Assembly: GCA_029983575.1 (NCBI GenBank)
Contig: JASBZE010000037.1
Location: forward strand, 1-16,109
Length of the DNA: 16,109 nt
Direction: 5' to 3'
Source of the DNA: Peptostreptococcaceae bacterium
Lineage (GTDB): Bacteria > Bacillota > Clostridia > Peptostreptococcales > Peptostreptococcaceae
Of the stretch, positions 1 to 7,246 are shown piece by piece. Position 1 is the stretch's first letter, and the number at the start of each line of letters is the position of its first letter. Made by a program: the position numbers and the translations under genes. Under the pieces are notes generated by a model that made no database searches, had not been told where the DNA came from, and saw nothing but the letters and a program-made list of their open reading frames with translations.

Positions 1-48
1 CTTTTTTAACAGTATTTTATTTATGAGAAGTCATAAAATCATGTACAA

Positions 49-1551
49 TTATAAGTTTCTATTGTCTTTTAGTAGAACGTCGTGAGCTCCACCTTCAACT
101 ATAGAAGTTGCAGATACTAGGGTCAGCTTGGCATTTTTCTGTAGTTCTTCGATAGTTAATACACCACAGTTACACATTGTAGACCTAACCTTACTTAGGG
201 TTTTTCCAACATTTTCCTTAAGTGATCCAGCATATGGAACATAAGAGTCAACTCCTTCTTCAAAAGTGAGTCCCTTGTCTCCGCCTAAGTCATATCTTTG
301 CCAGTTTCTAGCCCTTGATGAACCTTCTCCCCAGTATTCTTTCATGTAGCTTCCATTGATATTAACTCTTTGAGTAGGTGATTCATCAAATCTTGAGAAG
401 TATCTTCCTAGCATGATAAAGTCTGAACCCATAGCAAGAGCTAATGTGATGTGATGGTCATAGACAATACCACCGTCTGAGCATATTGGAATATAGATAC
501 CTGTTTCCTTGAAGTATTCATCTCTAGCTTGAGCTACTTCAATGACTGAAGAAGCCTGTCCACGTCCGATTCCCTTTTGTTCTCTAGTTATACAAATAGA
601 ACCACCGCCTATGCCGACCTTAATAAAATCAGCACCAGCTTCTGCTAAAAATCTGAATCCATCTCTGTCAACTACATTACCTGCTCCGATTTTAACATCG
701 TCACCATACTTTTCTCTAACAAAATCAATTGTTCTCTTTTGCCATTCAGAAAAACCTTCTGAAGAGTCTATACATAGAATATCAGCACCTGCTTCAATTA
801 GAGCCGGGATTCTCTCTTCGTAGTCCCTAGTATTAACTCCGGCACCAACTAGATATCTCTTGAGATCATCGTGAAGAGCGTTTGGATGGTCTTTGTGAGA
901 TGAGTAGTCCTTTCTGAAAACAAAGTAAAGTAATCTACCTTCTTCGTCAAGTACAGGTAGGGTATTTAATTTGTAATCCCAAATGAGGTCATTGGCTTCC
1001 TTAAGAGTTATATCGTGTTTTCCGTATATTATTTTTTCCAGCGGAGTCATAAACTCCTTTACCTTCATATCAGGGCTCATCCTACTAACCCTGTAATCTC
1101 TACTTGTAACAATACCTATGAATTTTCCATCTGGCTCTCCATTATCCGTTACAGCTACAGTCGAGTGACCAGTTTTTTCTTTTAGATCCAATATATCTTG
1201 GAGTGTGTGTTCAGGTGTTACATTGGAATCACTTGGCACGAAACCAGCTTTGTGCGCCTTTACCTTGGCGACCATCTTAGCTTGGTTTTCTATTGACTGA
1301 GAACAATATATAAAAGAAAGACCGCCCTCTTTTGCTAAAGCAATTGCCATAGTGTGGTTTGAAACAGACTGCATTACAGCTGACACTAATGGTATGTTTA
1401 TTGACAACTTAGGTTCTTCCTCGCCTTTTCTGTACTTAGTTATTGGTGTTTTTAAATTGACGTTAGCAGGGATACATTCTGCTGATGAATATCCAGGAAT
1501 TAGTAAATATTCACTGAAAGTCCTTGATGGTTCATTAAAATAATAAGCCAT
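49..1551 (-). CDS. guaB: Inosine-5'-monophosphate dehydrogenase, protist-like type
   Basis: Oxidises IMP to XMP with NAD+, the committed step of guanine nucleotide synthesis in the cytosol. The 500-residue protein has the split (beta/alpha)8 barrel with a CBS-pair insert at about residues 110-215. The catalytic loop is GIGGGSICITR with nucleophile Cys320, and the mobile flap carries Arg419-Tyr420 in SSRARNWQRYD. An upstream in-frame ATG at 1590 would add 13 residues, but AAGGAG lies 8 bases before the ATG at 1551 and MAYYFNEPSRTF is the family's usual N-terminus, so I start there. As I remember it, Tritrichomonas foetus IMPDH matches almost throughout (MAKYYNEPCHTF; Cys319, Arg418, Tyr419), unlike the common Bacillus form with GIGPGSICTTR. 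It is transcribed away from xpt, which makes the same product from xanthine. Confidence 0.97.
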   Translation of the reverse strand: MAYYFNEPSRTFSEYLLIPGYSSAECIPANVNLKTPITKYRKGEEEPKLSINIPLVSAVMQSVSNHTMAIALAKEGGLSFIYCSQSIENQAKMVAKVKAHKAGFVPSDSNVTPEHTLQDILDLKEKTGHSTVAVTDNGEPDGKFIGIVTSRDYRVSRMSPDMKVKEFMTPLEKIIYGKHDITLKEANDLIWDYKLNTLPVLDEEGRLLYFVFRKDYSSHKDHPNALHDDLKRYLVGAGVNTRDYEERIPALIEAGADILCIDSSEGFSEWQKRTIDFVREKYGDDVKIGAGNVVDRDGFRFLAEAGADFIKVGIGGGSICITREQKGIGRGQASSVIEVAQARDEYFKETGIYIPICSDGGIVYDHHITLALAMGSDFIMLGRYFSRFDESPTQRVNINGSYMKEYWGEGSSRARNWQRYDLGGDKGLTFEEGVDSYVPYAGSLKENVGKTLSKVRSTMCNCGVLTIEELQKNAKLTLVSATSIVEGGAHDVLLKDNRNL

Positions 1552-1598
1552 TTGTACATCTCCTTTTCTTTTATTAATATTTCTTTTCATCTAAACAT

Positions 1599-1631
1599 AT
1601 CATAATGTAAATACCCATTATTTATGGGTAT
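1599..1631 (-). promoter_or_regulatory. Candidate guaB promoter region with an 8-bp dyad
   Basis: Upstream of guaB on the minus strand, TATGAT (1604-1599) can serve as a -10 box, but no convincing -35 is present. A perfect inverted repeat, ATACCCAT-TATTT-ATGGGTAT (1611-1631), covers the spacer and -35 zone. This is where a repressor would block RNA polymerase or an activator would replace a weak -35. I see no purine riboswitch in this leader. The regulator is unknown, and the dyad could also be a chance AT-rich hairpin. Confidence 0.4.
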
Positions 1632-1708
1632 CTATACATAATATTGGATATCTAAAAAAATAGATGAATATAAAAGTTCATTGTAAAGATTATACCACTC
1701 AGTACTTA

Positions 1709-1737
1709 TTGATGTAAAGGTAGTTATAGGATATAAT
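1709..1737 (+). promoter_or_regulatory. Sigma-A-type promoter for xpt-transaldolase
   Basis: TTGATG (1709-1714) and TATAAT (1732-1737) are separated by exactly 17 bases. This is a near-consensus vegetative promoter about 30 bases before the xpt start codon. The leader is too short for a purine riboswitch, which often controls xpt in Bacillus relatives, so riboswitch control is unlikely here. Confidence 0.75.
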
Positions 1738-1767
1738 TAATAATGTGAATAAACATGAGGAGGACAT

Positions 1768-2340
1768 ATGGAAGCGCTTAAACAAAAAATACTAAGAGAT
1801 GCTACAGTAGTAGGAGATGACGTTCTAAAGGTAGATAACTTTTTAAACCATCAAATAGACATAAAATTTTTAAACGAAATTGGTAAAGAGTTTAGAGATA
1901 GGTTTGACGATGTACGTGTAGATAAGATTCTTACAATAGAAGCTTCGGGAATAGCAATAGCTTCTATTGCAGCACAGTACTTCGACAATGTACCAGTTGT
2001 CTTTGCAAAAAAAACCGAATCAAAAAATCTAGATAAAGAAGTATATGAGGCTTCAGTATATTCATTTACTAAAGATAAGGAATATAAAATTAAAGTATCT
2101 AAGAGGTATTTAAACGAAGGGGAAAATATTCTTATTCTAGACGACTTCTTAGCAAGGGCCAGAGCTTCGCTTGGACTTATAGACATAATCAAACAAGCAA
2201 AGGCAAATCCCATAGGTGTGGGAATTGTCATAGAAAAGTCATATCAAGACGGAAGACAGGAGATTGAAGAAGAGGGAATAAGATTGGAATCATTAGCGAT
2301 GATAGATTCTTTAAAAGAAGGAAAAATACAATTTAGATAA
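1768..2340 (+). CDS. xpt: Xanthine phosphoribosyltransferase
   Basis: Salvages xanthine with PRPP to give XMP and pyrophosphate. The 190 residues are the normal Xpt length and line up throughout with Bacillus Xpt as I recall it: MEALKQKI at the start, VLKVDNFLNHQID, TIEASGIAIA, VYSFTK and GIGIVIEKS-like segments. The PRPP-binding segment is ILILDDFLARARA (residues 121-133). The double Asp (125-126) is kept, but the usual Asn-Gly-Gln after DDFLA is replaced by Arg130-Ala131-Arg132, so the loop glycine is missing. A strong GGAGGA site lies just upstream of the ATG. It is first in a two-gene unit with the transaldolase, 15 bases apart, and divergent from guaB. The family call is secure; the effect of the loop change on activity is unknown. 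Confidence 0.93.
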   Translation: MEALKQKILRDATVVGDDVLKVDNFLNHQIDIKFLNEIGKEFRDRFDDVRVDKILTIEASGIAIASIAAQYFDNVPVVFAKKTESKNLDKEVYEASVYSFTKDKEYKIKVSKRYLNEGENILILDDFLARARASLGLIDIIKQAKANPIGVGIVIEKSYQDGRQEIEEEGIRLESLAMIDSLKEGKIQFR

Positions 2341-2355
2341 AATTAGGAGGAAATT

Positions 2356-3006
2356 ATGAAATTCTTTTTAGACACAGCAAATATTGAACAAATAAAGGAA
2401 GCAAATGACTTAGGAGTTATATGTGGGGTTACTACAAATCCATCATTAATAGCAAAAGAGGGAAGAGATTTTATAGAAGTAGTAAAAGAAATCGCAGAAA
2501 TAGTGGATGGACCTATCAGTGCTGAGGTAATTAGCGATGATCATGAGGGAATGATAGATGAAGCTACTAAGCTTGCTCAAATACATAAAAATATAGTTAT
2601 AAAAATACCTATGACTGCTGAAGGATTAAAGGCTGTGAAGGTGCTAACTGAAAAGGGAATAAAGACAAATGTAACGCTAATTTTTTCAGCAGGACAAGCA
2701 CTTATGGCAGCTAGAGCGGGTGCTACGTACGTAAGTCCTTTTTTAGGAAGATTAGATGACATAAGTACAAACGGACTTAATTTAATCGAGGAGATAGTTG
2801 ATATATTTGTAGCTGGGGATATAGATACTCAGATAATAGTAGCTAGTGTAAGAAATCCAATACACGTACTTGAGACCGCAAAAATGGGTGCTGACATAGC
2901 TACTATACCATTTAAAGTTGTTGAGCAAATGATAAAACATCCTCTTACAGATGCAGGTATAGAGAGATTTAAAAAGGACTGGGAAGGTGCTAATTTATCA
3001 TTATAA
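2356..3006 (+). CDS. tal: Small transaldolase (TalC/FSA-like family)
   Basis: A 216-residue, single-barrel class I aldolase of the short transaldolase / fructose-6-phosphate aldolase family. Transaldolase moves a dihydroxyacetone unit between sugar phosphates in the non-oxidative pentose phosphate pathway. Asp6 (FFLDTAN), the TTNPS motif (residues 26-30) and the Schiff-base Lys83 (IVIKIP) are all present. Glu57 in SAEV and Phe129 in SPFLGRL are transaldolase-type residues; true fructose-6-phosphate aldolase has Gln and Tyr at these places. This makes transaldolase activity more likely than free aldolase activity. AGGAGG lies 5 bases before the ATG. Co-transcription with xpt links pentose phosphates and PRPP use, and the polyol locus downstream could also draw on it. 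Confidence 0.93.
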   Translation: MKFFLDTANIEQIKEANDLGVICGVTTNPSLIAKEGRDFIEVVKEIAEIVDGPISAEVISDDHEGMIDEATKLAQIHKNIVIKIPMTAEGLKAVKVLTEKGIKTNVTLIFSAGQALMAARAGATYVSPFLGRLDDISTNGLNLIEEIVDIFVAGDIDTQIIVASVRNPIHVLETAKMGADIATIPFKVVEQMIKHPLTDAGIERFKKDWEGANLSL

Positions 3007-3062
3007 TTACTAATACAAATAAACTGACCAGCAGGGGAGGTTTCTAAAAGACTGTAAAATAG

Positions 3063-3124
3063 ATAGCGTTGAAGAGATAAGTTTAATTTAATTTACAAAC
3101 GAGTTTTCTCTCGACGCTATTTTT
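3063..3124 (+). terminator. Hairpin terminator after the transaldolase gene
   Basis: Arms at 3063-3077 (ATAGCGTTGAAGAGA) and 3107-3120 (TCTCTCGACGCTAT) pair with one G-U and one bulge, followed by TTTT. The loop is long (about 29 bases), so it is weaker than the other terminators here. It separates the xpt-transaldolase unit from the regulator gene. Confidence 0.6.
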
Positions 3125-3148
3125 AAAGAAAAAATAAAAATATAAGAG

Positions 3149-3177
3149 TTAAATATCGTTATTTATAAGAATATAAT
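3149..3177 (+). promoter_or_regulatory. Possible promoter of the LevR-like regulator gene
   Basis: A perfect TATAAT (3172-3177) is preceded at 17 bases by a weak TTAAAT. This would start transcription about 50 bases before the regulator's ATG. The surrounding DNA is very AT-rich, so the match could be fortuitous. Confidence 0.4.
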
Positions 3178-3233
3178 GAAATATTAAAGCATTAAGCACT
3201 CTTAACATATACAATATTTGGAGGTAGTAATGG

Positions 3234-6200
3234 ATGATTAATAAATTGAAAAGCCTAATTGCTAGTGAGGATAAGAAAAATCCCCTAACAGACCAGGAAT
3301 TATCTGACTATCTTGGAATTTCTAGAGTAAGTATAACGAAGCTGAGAAAACAAAATGATATACCAACTTCAGCTGATAGAAGAAGGGATTTATTAATAAA
3401 AAATATAAAAGAAATTATGTCAGAAAATCCTAGGCTATCCGAAAGAAAGTTGACAGTTGAATTGGAAAAAAGGGGATTTAAAGTTAGTAGATCATTAGTC
3501 AGAAGCCTATATATTGAGCAGAAGGAAGCTAATGGCAAACTCGATCAAAAAAGTAAAATCGAAGAAGCTTATAAAGATATAGAAGCTTTTAATTTTAAGG
3601 AAATTCTGCCAGATGACTTTACTCCTAAAATGAATAGTTATGAAAATATAGATAAATCTAGAGAATTAAGTTCCAAAGAAGAGTCATATAATAACGAATC
3701 CGATGATGGCTTTGATAATATAATAGGTAGAGATGGAAGTTTACAAGGAAAAATCGGCCTTTTGAAATCTGCGATGATGTATCCACCAAATGGTCTACAC
3801 ACAATTATATATGGTGAGACGGGGGTAGGTAAGTCAGCAATTGCCGAGAGTATGTATAAGTTTGCTGTAAATAAGGGTTATAAGAAAAAAGACAGTCCAT
3901 TTGTTGTTTTTAACTGCGCCGACTATGCGGAAAATCCAAATTTATTAGTAGCTCAATTGTTCGGAATAGAAAAAGGTGCATATACCGGAGCAACACAATC
4001 AAAGCCAGGAATGGTCGAACAGGCTGACGGAGGCATACTTTTTTTAGATGAGGTACACAGGCTCCCACCTTCTGGACAGGAGATACTGTTTTCTCTAATA
4101 GATAGGGGCAAATACAGAAGGCTTGGAGAATCAAACTTCGAGAGAGAATCTAGTCTGACGTTAATATGTGCGACTACGGAAAATCCGGAGTCAAATCTTC
4201 TTAGGACATTCAGACGTAGAATTCCCATGATATGTAATCTACCTAACTTGGCGGAGAGGCCAGTTGAAGAGAGATATGAAATGATAATTAAGTTTTTTGA
4301 AATTGAGTCAAGGAGAGTTAATAAGAGCTTTTTTATTACTAGGGAAGTCCTTTTGTCGCTCTTAAATTACGACTGTCCTGGTAATATCGGTCAGTTAAAG
4401 AGTGATATACAGGTAACATGCGCAAGGGCATTTTCAAAAGCAGATAATAACTCAGAATCTATTAATGTAGAAATTGATTCATTGAGAGACTATATTAAGA
4501 ACACAAAAAACCATAACTCCTATGATGATGGAGTAGAGGATATATACATTGACAACGAAAATACCGACAGTCGCCTTTTTGGAAATAACTCGATATCTGA
4601 AATCTATCAATATGCTGAAAATCAGCTGAAGATGTTAGAGAGAAAAAACTATTCAGAAGAGGAGATTAAAGATATTTTCTTAAGTAAGCTAGATAATAAG
4701 TTCACACAAATCCTAACTAGTAAGAAGGTGTCTGGAAGAAAAGAGATATCCACATATCTAAATGATGATATGACTGACGAGGTATTGGAGATTATGCCCA
4801 TGGTCGAAGATATAATATCAGCTCAGTATCGATATGTAAACATGGACTTATTTCCTGCATTAGCGGTTCATCTCCAGCACACAATAAAGAGGATAAAAGA
4901 AGGAAAGGTAATTAAAAACCCAAGTCTATACAAAATAAAACAGGACAAACCATTTGAATTTGACGTAGCCAGATATATTTCGACCATTGCCGAAGATGTT
5001 TGTAAGGTTAGAATTCCAGAAGATGAGCTTGGTTATCTAGCTTATTACATAAATAAATTCTGTTACAATGAGCAGCAGATTGATCGAAAGGTTAAGGTTA
5101 TAATTGTAACTCACGGTAAAGTTGGAATAGAGATGTCAAAGGTTGTCAATAGTCTTCTCGGTGTTGAGTGTACTATGGGAATGGATATAGCATTAGATAA
5201 AACGTCTCAAGAAGGTATAAAATCTTGCCTTGATAAGCTTGAAGATATAAAAGCTCCTGAAGGAATAATGTTTCTGATAGATATGGGATCTTTGGTAATG
5301 TTGGAAGAAGAAGTCGAGAAAAGATACTCTATTAGAGCTAAAACCGTAAATAGAGTGGACACACTGCTTGCTATGGAAGTAGGCAAAATGGCGTTTATTG
5401 AATCTAAATCACTTGATGATATTTATAAATACTGTGAGAATTCAAGAAGTGCTTACATAAAAAACCAAAACGATGATGTTATTAAAACTCAAAGCGAAAG
5501 ACATAAAAATAAAATAATAGTGACAGCTTGTTTAAGCGGTAATGGAAATGCAAAAAATCTAATGCGAATTTTAGATAAAAAATTAAAAGATAGGGGTATT
5601 GAAGTCGAAATAGTTCCCGTTGGAATACTTGGAGATAAAGATATAGACCTCAGGTTAAGGGAGATAGAAAAAGAAAAAGACATAGCCTGTATCGTAGGAA
5701 CTATAGAAATAGGTATAGACGACATCCCATTTATCAATTATAACGATGCAGTTAAGACAAGTGGTATCAATGAAATAATGTCTATATTAAATAATGAGAA
5801 TACTCTTGAGGAGTTAAATGAAGATAATATAGAATTAAACAATATAATTTACGATGATCTAATTCTCTATGATTTTGAGGGGATATCCAAAGAATATGTT
5901 ATAGATGCAATGGTATCTAAACTTGAGGAAGGTGGATATGTCGATCAAAAGTATATTTTAAGTGTATATAAGAGAGAGGCAATGGGAACGGTTGTACTAA
6001 ATCAAAAGATAGCTATTCCTCATGGTCTCCCAGAATATGTAAAAAAACCTGCAATAGCCATTGCAAAATTATCTAAGCCTATTATATGGGATAATGAGTT
6101 TATTGTCGATTATGTGATTATGATTGCCGTAAAGGAGTCAAATAAAAACGAGATGAAAAAACTCTTTAATATAATAGGAGATCCGAAAATAATAGATAAA

Positions 6201-6248
6201 CTTGCAAAGGCAGATTCAAAGGAGGCGGTTAAGGAGATATTTAAATAA
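3234..6248 (+). CDS. LevR-like sigma-54 activator with PTS-sensing domains
   Basis: A 1004-residue enhancer-binding activator for the PTS operon that follows. Domains in order: N-terminal helix-turn-helix region (about 15-95); AAA+ sigma-54 module (about 160-400) with Walker A GETGVGKS (194-201), the sigma-54 contact loop GAYTGA (248-253) and Walker B GILFLDE (267-273); PRD (about 455-612, His546); EIIA-Man-like domain with His627 in VTHG; EIIB-like domain with Cys766 in TACLSGNG; and a C-terminal EIIA of the fructose/mannitol type with His930 in IAIPHG. LevR itself, as I know it, ends in a second PRD, which is absent here. The second PRD histidine is replaced near Tyr605 (YLAYYIN). The ATG at 3230 leads to an early stop; the ATG at 3234 is served by GGAGG (3220-3224). 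Phosphorylation by PTS proteins probably tunes its activity. Confidence 0.93.
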   Translation: MINKLKSLIASEDKKNPLTDQELSDYLGISRVSITKLRKQNDIPTSADRRRDLLIKNIKEIMSENPRLSERKLTVELEKRGFKVSRSLVRSLYIEQKEANGKLDQKSKIEEAYKDIEAFNFKEILPDDFTPKMNSYENIDKSRELSSKEESYNNESDDGFDNIIGRDGSLQGKIGLLKSAMMYPPNGLHTIIYGETGVGKSAIAESMYKFAVNKGYKKKDSPFVVFNCADYAENPNLLVAQLFGIEKGAYTGATQSKPGMVEQADGGILFLDEVHRLPPSGQEILFSLIDRGKYRRLGESNFERESSLTLICATTENPESNLLRTFRRRIPMICNLPNLAERPVEERYEMIIKFFEIESRRVNKSFFITREVLLSLLNYDCPGNIGQLKSDIQVTCARAFSKADNNSESINVEIDSLRDYIKNTKNHNSYDDGVEDIYIDNENTDSRLFGNNSISEIYQYAENQLKMLERKNYSEEEIKDIFLSKLDNKFTQILTSKKVSGRKEISTYLNDDMTDEVLEIMPMVEDIISAQYRYVNMDLFPALAVHLQHTIKRIKEGKVIKNPSLYKIKQDKPFEFDVARYISTIAEDVCKVRIPEDELGYLAYYINKFCYNEQQIDRKVKVIIVTHGKVGIEMSKVVNSLLGVECTMGMDIALDKTSQEGIKSCLDKLEDIKAPEGIMFLIDMGSLVMLEEEVEKRYSIRAKTVNRVDTLLAMEVGKMAFIESKSLDDIYKYCENSRSAYIKNQNDDVIKTQSERHKNKIIVTACLSGNGNAKNLMRILDKKLKDRGIEVEIVPVGILGDKDIDLRLREIEKEKDIACIVGTIEIGIDDIPFINYNDAVKTSGINEIMSILNNENTLEELNEDNIELNNIIYDDLILYDFEGISKEYVIDAMVSKLEEGGYVDQKYILSVYKREAMGTVVLNQKIAIPHGLPEYVKKPAIAIAKLSKPIIWDNEFIVDYVIMIAVKESNKNEMKKLFNIIGDPKIIDKLAKADSKEAVKEIFK

Positions 6249-6270
6249 AAAACTAAGAAAAAAGACAAGA

Positions 6271-6314
6271 ACTAATAATACCAAGATTTATTTTGGTTTT
6301 ATTAGTGGTTTTTT
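6271..6314 (+). terminator. Terminator after the regulator gene
   Basis: ACTAATAATACCAA (6271-6284) pairs with TTGGTTTTATTAGT (6293-6306) with one mismatch and an 8-base loop. A T-rich run (GGTTTTTT) follows. It isolates the regulator from the PTS operon, so that operon depends on its own promoter. Confidence 0.75.
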
Positions 6315-6355
6315 AAAAAATAACTAAAAATTAAATAATTTATCATTATGGTAAG

Positions 6356-6375
6356 AATATTGATATTTCAATATT
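6356..6375 (+). promoter_or_regulatory. Candidate upstream activating site (20-bp dyad)
   Basis: A perfect inverted repeat, AATATTGA-TATT-TCAATATT, is centred about 80 bases upstream of the start point predicted from the sigma-54 promoter. LevR-type activators bind a palindromic enhancer upstream of their -24/-12 promoter, so position and symmetry both fit. The base composition is AT-rich, which lowers certainty. Confidence 0.55.
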
Positions 6376-6417
6376 TATAATAATTAAATCCATATTGTGT
6401 TCTCGTTTCAAAAAAAC

Positions 6418-6434
6418 TTGGCATACCTTCTGCT
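6418..6434 (+). promoter_or_regulatory. Sigma-54 (-24/-12) promoter of the PTS operon
   Basis: TTGGCATACCTTCTGCT places GG at 6420-6421 and GC at 6432-6433 with exactly 10 bases between them, matching the consensus YTGGCAC(N5)TTGCW. Transcription should start near 6445, 25 bases before the EIIA start codon. The neighbouring activator carries the GAYTGA sigma-54 contact loop, which supports the call independently. Confidence 0.87.
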
Positions 6435-6469
6435 TTTATATTTGGCATATGAGACAGGAGGTAACAAAA

Positions 6470-6928
6470 GTGAAACTATCTGACTTTTTCAAACAGAATC
6501 TAGTAACTGCCAATCTTGATGTTAAATCAAGCGATGATTTTTTTAGTGAAGTTTCTAAAGTAGCTTTAAAAAATGAGTTCGTGACAGATGAATTCGAAGT
6601 AAATGTTAAGAAGAGAGAAGAAAATTTTCCGACTGGAATTCAGCTAGAAGGATACGGTATAGCAATACCACACACAGATGCTGAATACGTTAGAGAAGAA
6701 TTCATTTCCGTTACAACTTTTAAAAAGCCGATTGAGTTTTCTTCAATGGAAGATGCAAATGCTAAGGTAGAAGTTTCTATAGCTTTTCTATTGGGTTTAA
6801 GAAAAGCAGAAAACCAATTAGAGGTTCTTCAACAGCTAATGTCTATTTTCCAAGATAAGGAAGTAATTGAGAAGCTTACAAGTGCAGAAAACAATCAAAA
6901 ATTATATGAAGTCTTAATGACTATTTAA
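6470..6928 (+). CDS. PTS EIIA component, fructose/galactitol type
   Basis: A 152-residue cytosolic phosphocarrier that takes phosphate from HPr and passes it to EIIB. The phospho-acceptor is His68 in GYGIAIPHTD. I start at the GTG at 6470, which has AGGAGG 8 bases upstream and gives the family-typical MKLSDFF N-terminus. The longer in-frame start at 6395 would lie upstream of the predicted sigma-54 transcription start and is therefore excluded. EIIB follows 14 bases downstream. The C-terminal domain of the neighbouring activator belongs to the same EIIA family (IAIPHG), which suggests that regulator and transporter share phosphorylation partners. Confidence 0.93.
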   Translation: MKLSDFFKQNLVTANLDVKSSDDFFSEVSKVALKNEFVTDEFEVNVKKREENFPTGIQLEGYGIAIPHTDAEYVREEFISVTTFKKPIEFSSMEDANAKVEVSIAFLLGLRKAENQLEVLQQLMSIFQDKEVIEKLTSAENNQKLYEVLMTI

Positions 6929-6942
6929 TCGGGAGGTAAACC

Positions 6943-7221
6943 ATGAGAAAGAAAATTTTAGTAGCATGTGGAGCGGGAATCGCAACATCAACAGTAGTTT
7001 GTAACAAGGTTGAAAACTTAGTAAAAGAAAACAACATAGACGCAGAAGTTGTTCAGTGTAAAATAGCTGAAGTAGCGTCAAAACAAGATGGAGCAGATCT
7101 AATAGTATCTACTACAATTTTACCAACTACTTACAAAATACCGGCAATAATTGCAACTGCATATATAACTGGTATAAACACTAAAGCTCTAGATCAAAAA
7201 ATTCTAGATCACTTAAAATAA
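6943..7221 (+). CDS. PTS EIIB component, galactitol family
   Basis: A 92-residue soluble subunit that is phosphorylated on Cys9 within ACGAGIATST and passes the phosphate to the incoming polyol at EIIC. Length and the N-terminal CGAGIATS P-loop are standard for GatB-type EIIB. GGGAGG lies just before the ATG. It sits between EIIA and EIIC as separate short genes, the usual order for galactitol and pentitol systems. The substrate cannot be read from EIIB. Confidence 0.93.
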   Translation: MRKKILVACGAGIATSTVVCNKVENLVKENNIDAEVVQCKIAEVASKQDGADLIVSTTILPTTYKIPAIIATAYITGINTKALDQKILDHLK

Positions 7222-7246
7222 GAGGAAATTGCCAAGGAGGACACAT

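Noticed and set aside
20..37. Hairpin TTTATGA-GAAG-TCATAAA downstream of guaB
   Set aside because: Only 7 AT-rich pairs and no T tract in the guaB direction; too weak to call a terminator.
542..823. Plus-strand open frame of 93 codons inside guaB
   Set aside because: It lies fully antisense to a well-conserved enzyme, has no ribosome binding site and no recognisable motif; a shadow of guaB.
1650..1665. ATCTA-AAAAAA-TAGAT inverted repeat in the guaB-xpt spacer
   Set aside because: Five-base AT-rich arms around an A run are expected by chance in this composition.
3007..3233. Possible T-box or sugar-responsive antiterminator leader before the regulator gene
   Set aside because: I looked for T-box and RAT-like elements and found only one imperfect terminator hairpin; no specific leader signature.
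6442..6449. Second TTGGCATA, 24 bases after the one in the sigma-54 promoter
   Set aside because: No GC lies at the -12 distance, so it is not a second sigma-54 promoter; probably a chance repeat.
6395..6469. N-terminal extension of EIIA from an ATG at 6395
   Set aside because: It would place the start upstream of the predicted sigma-54 transcription start and lacks a ribosome binding site; the GTG at 6470 has AGGAGG and a family-typical N-terminus.
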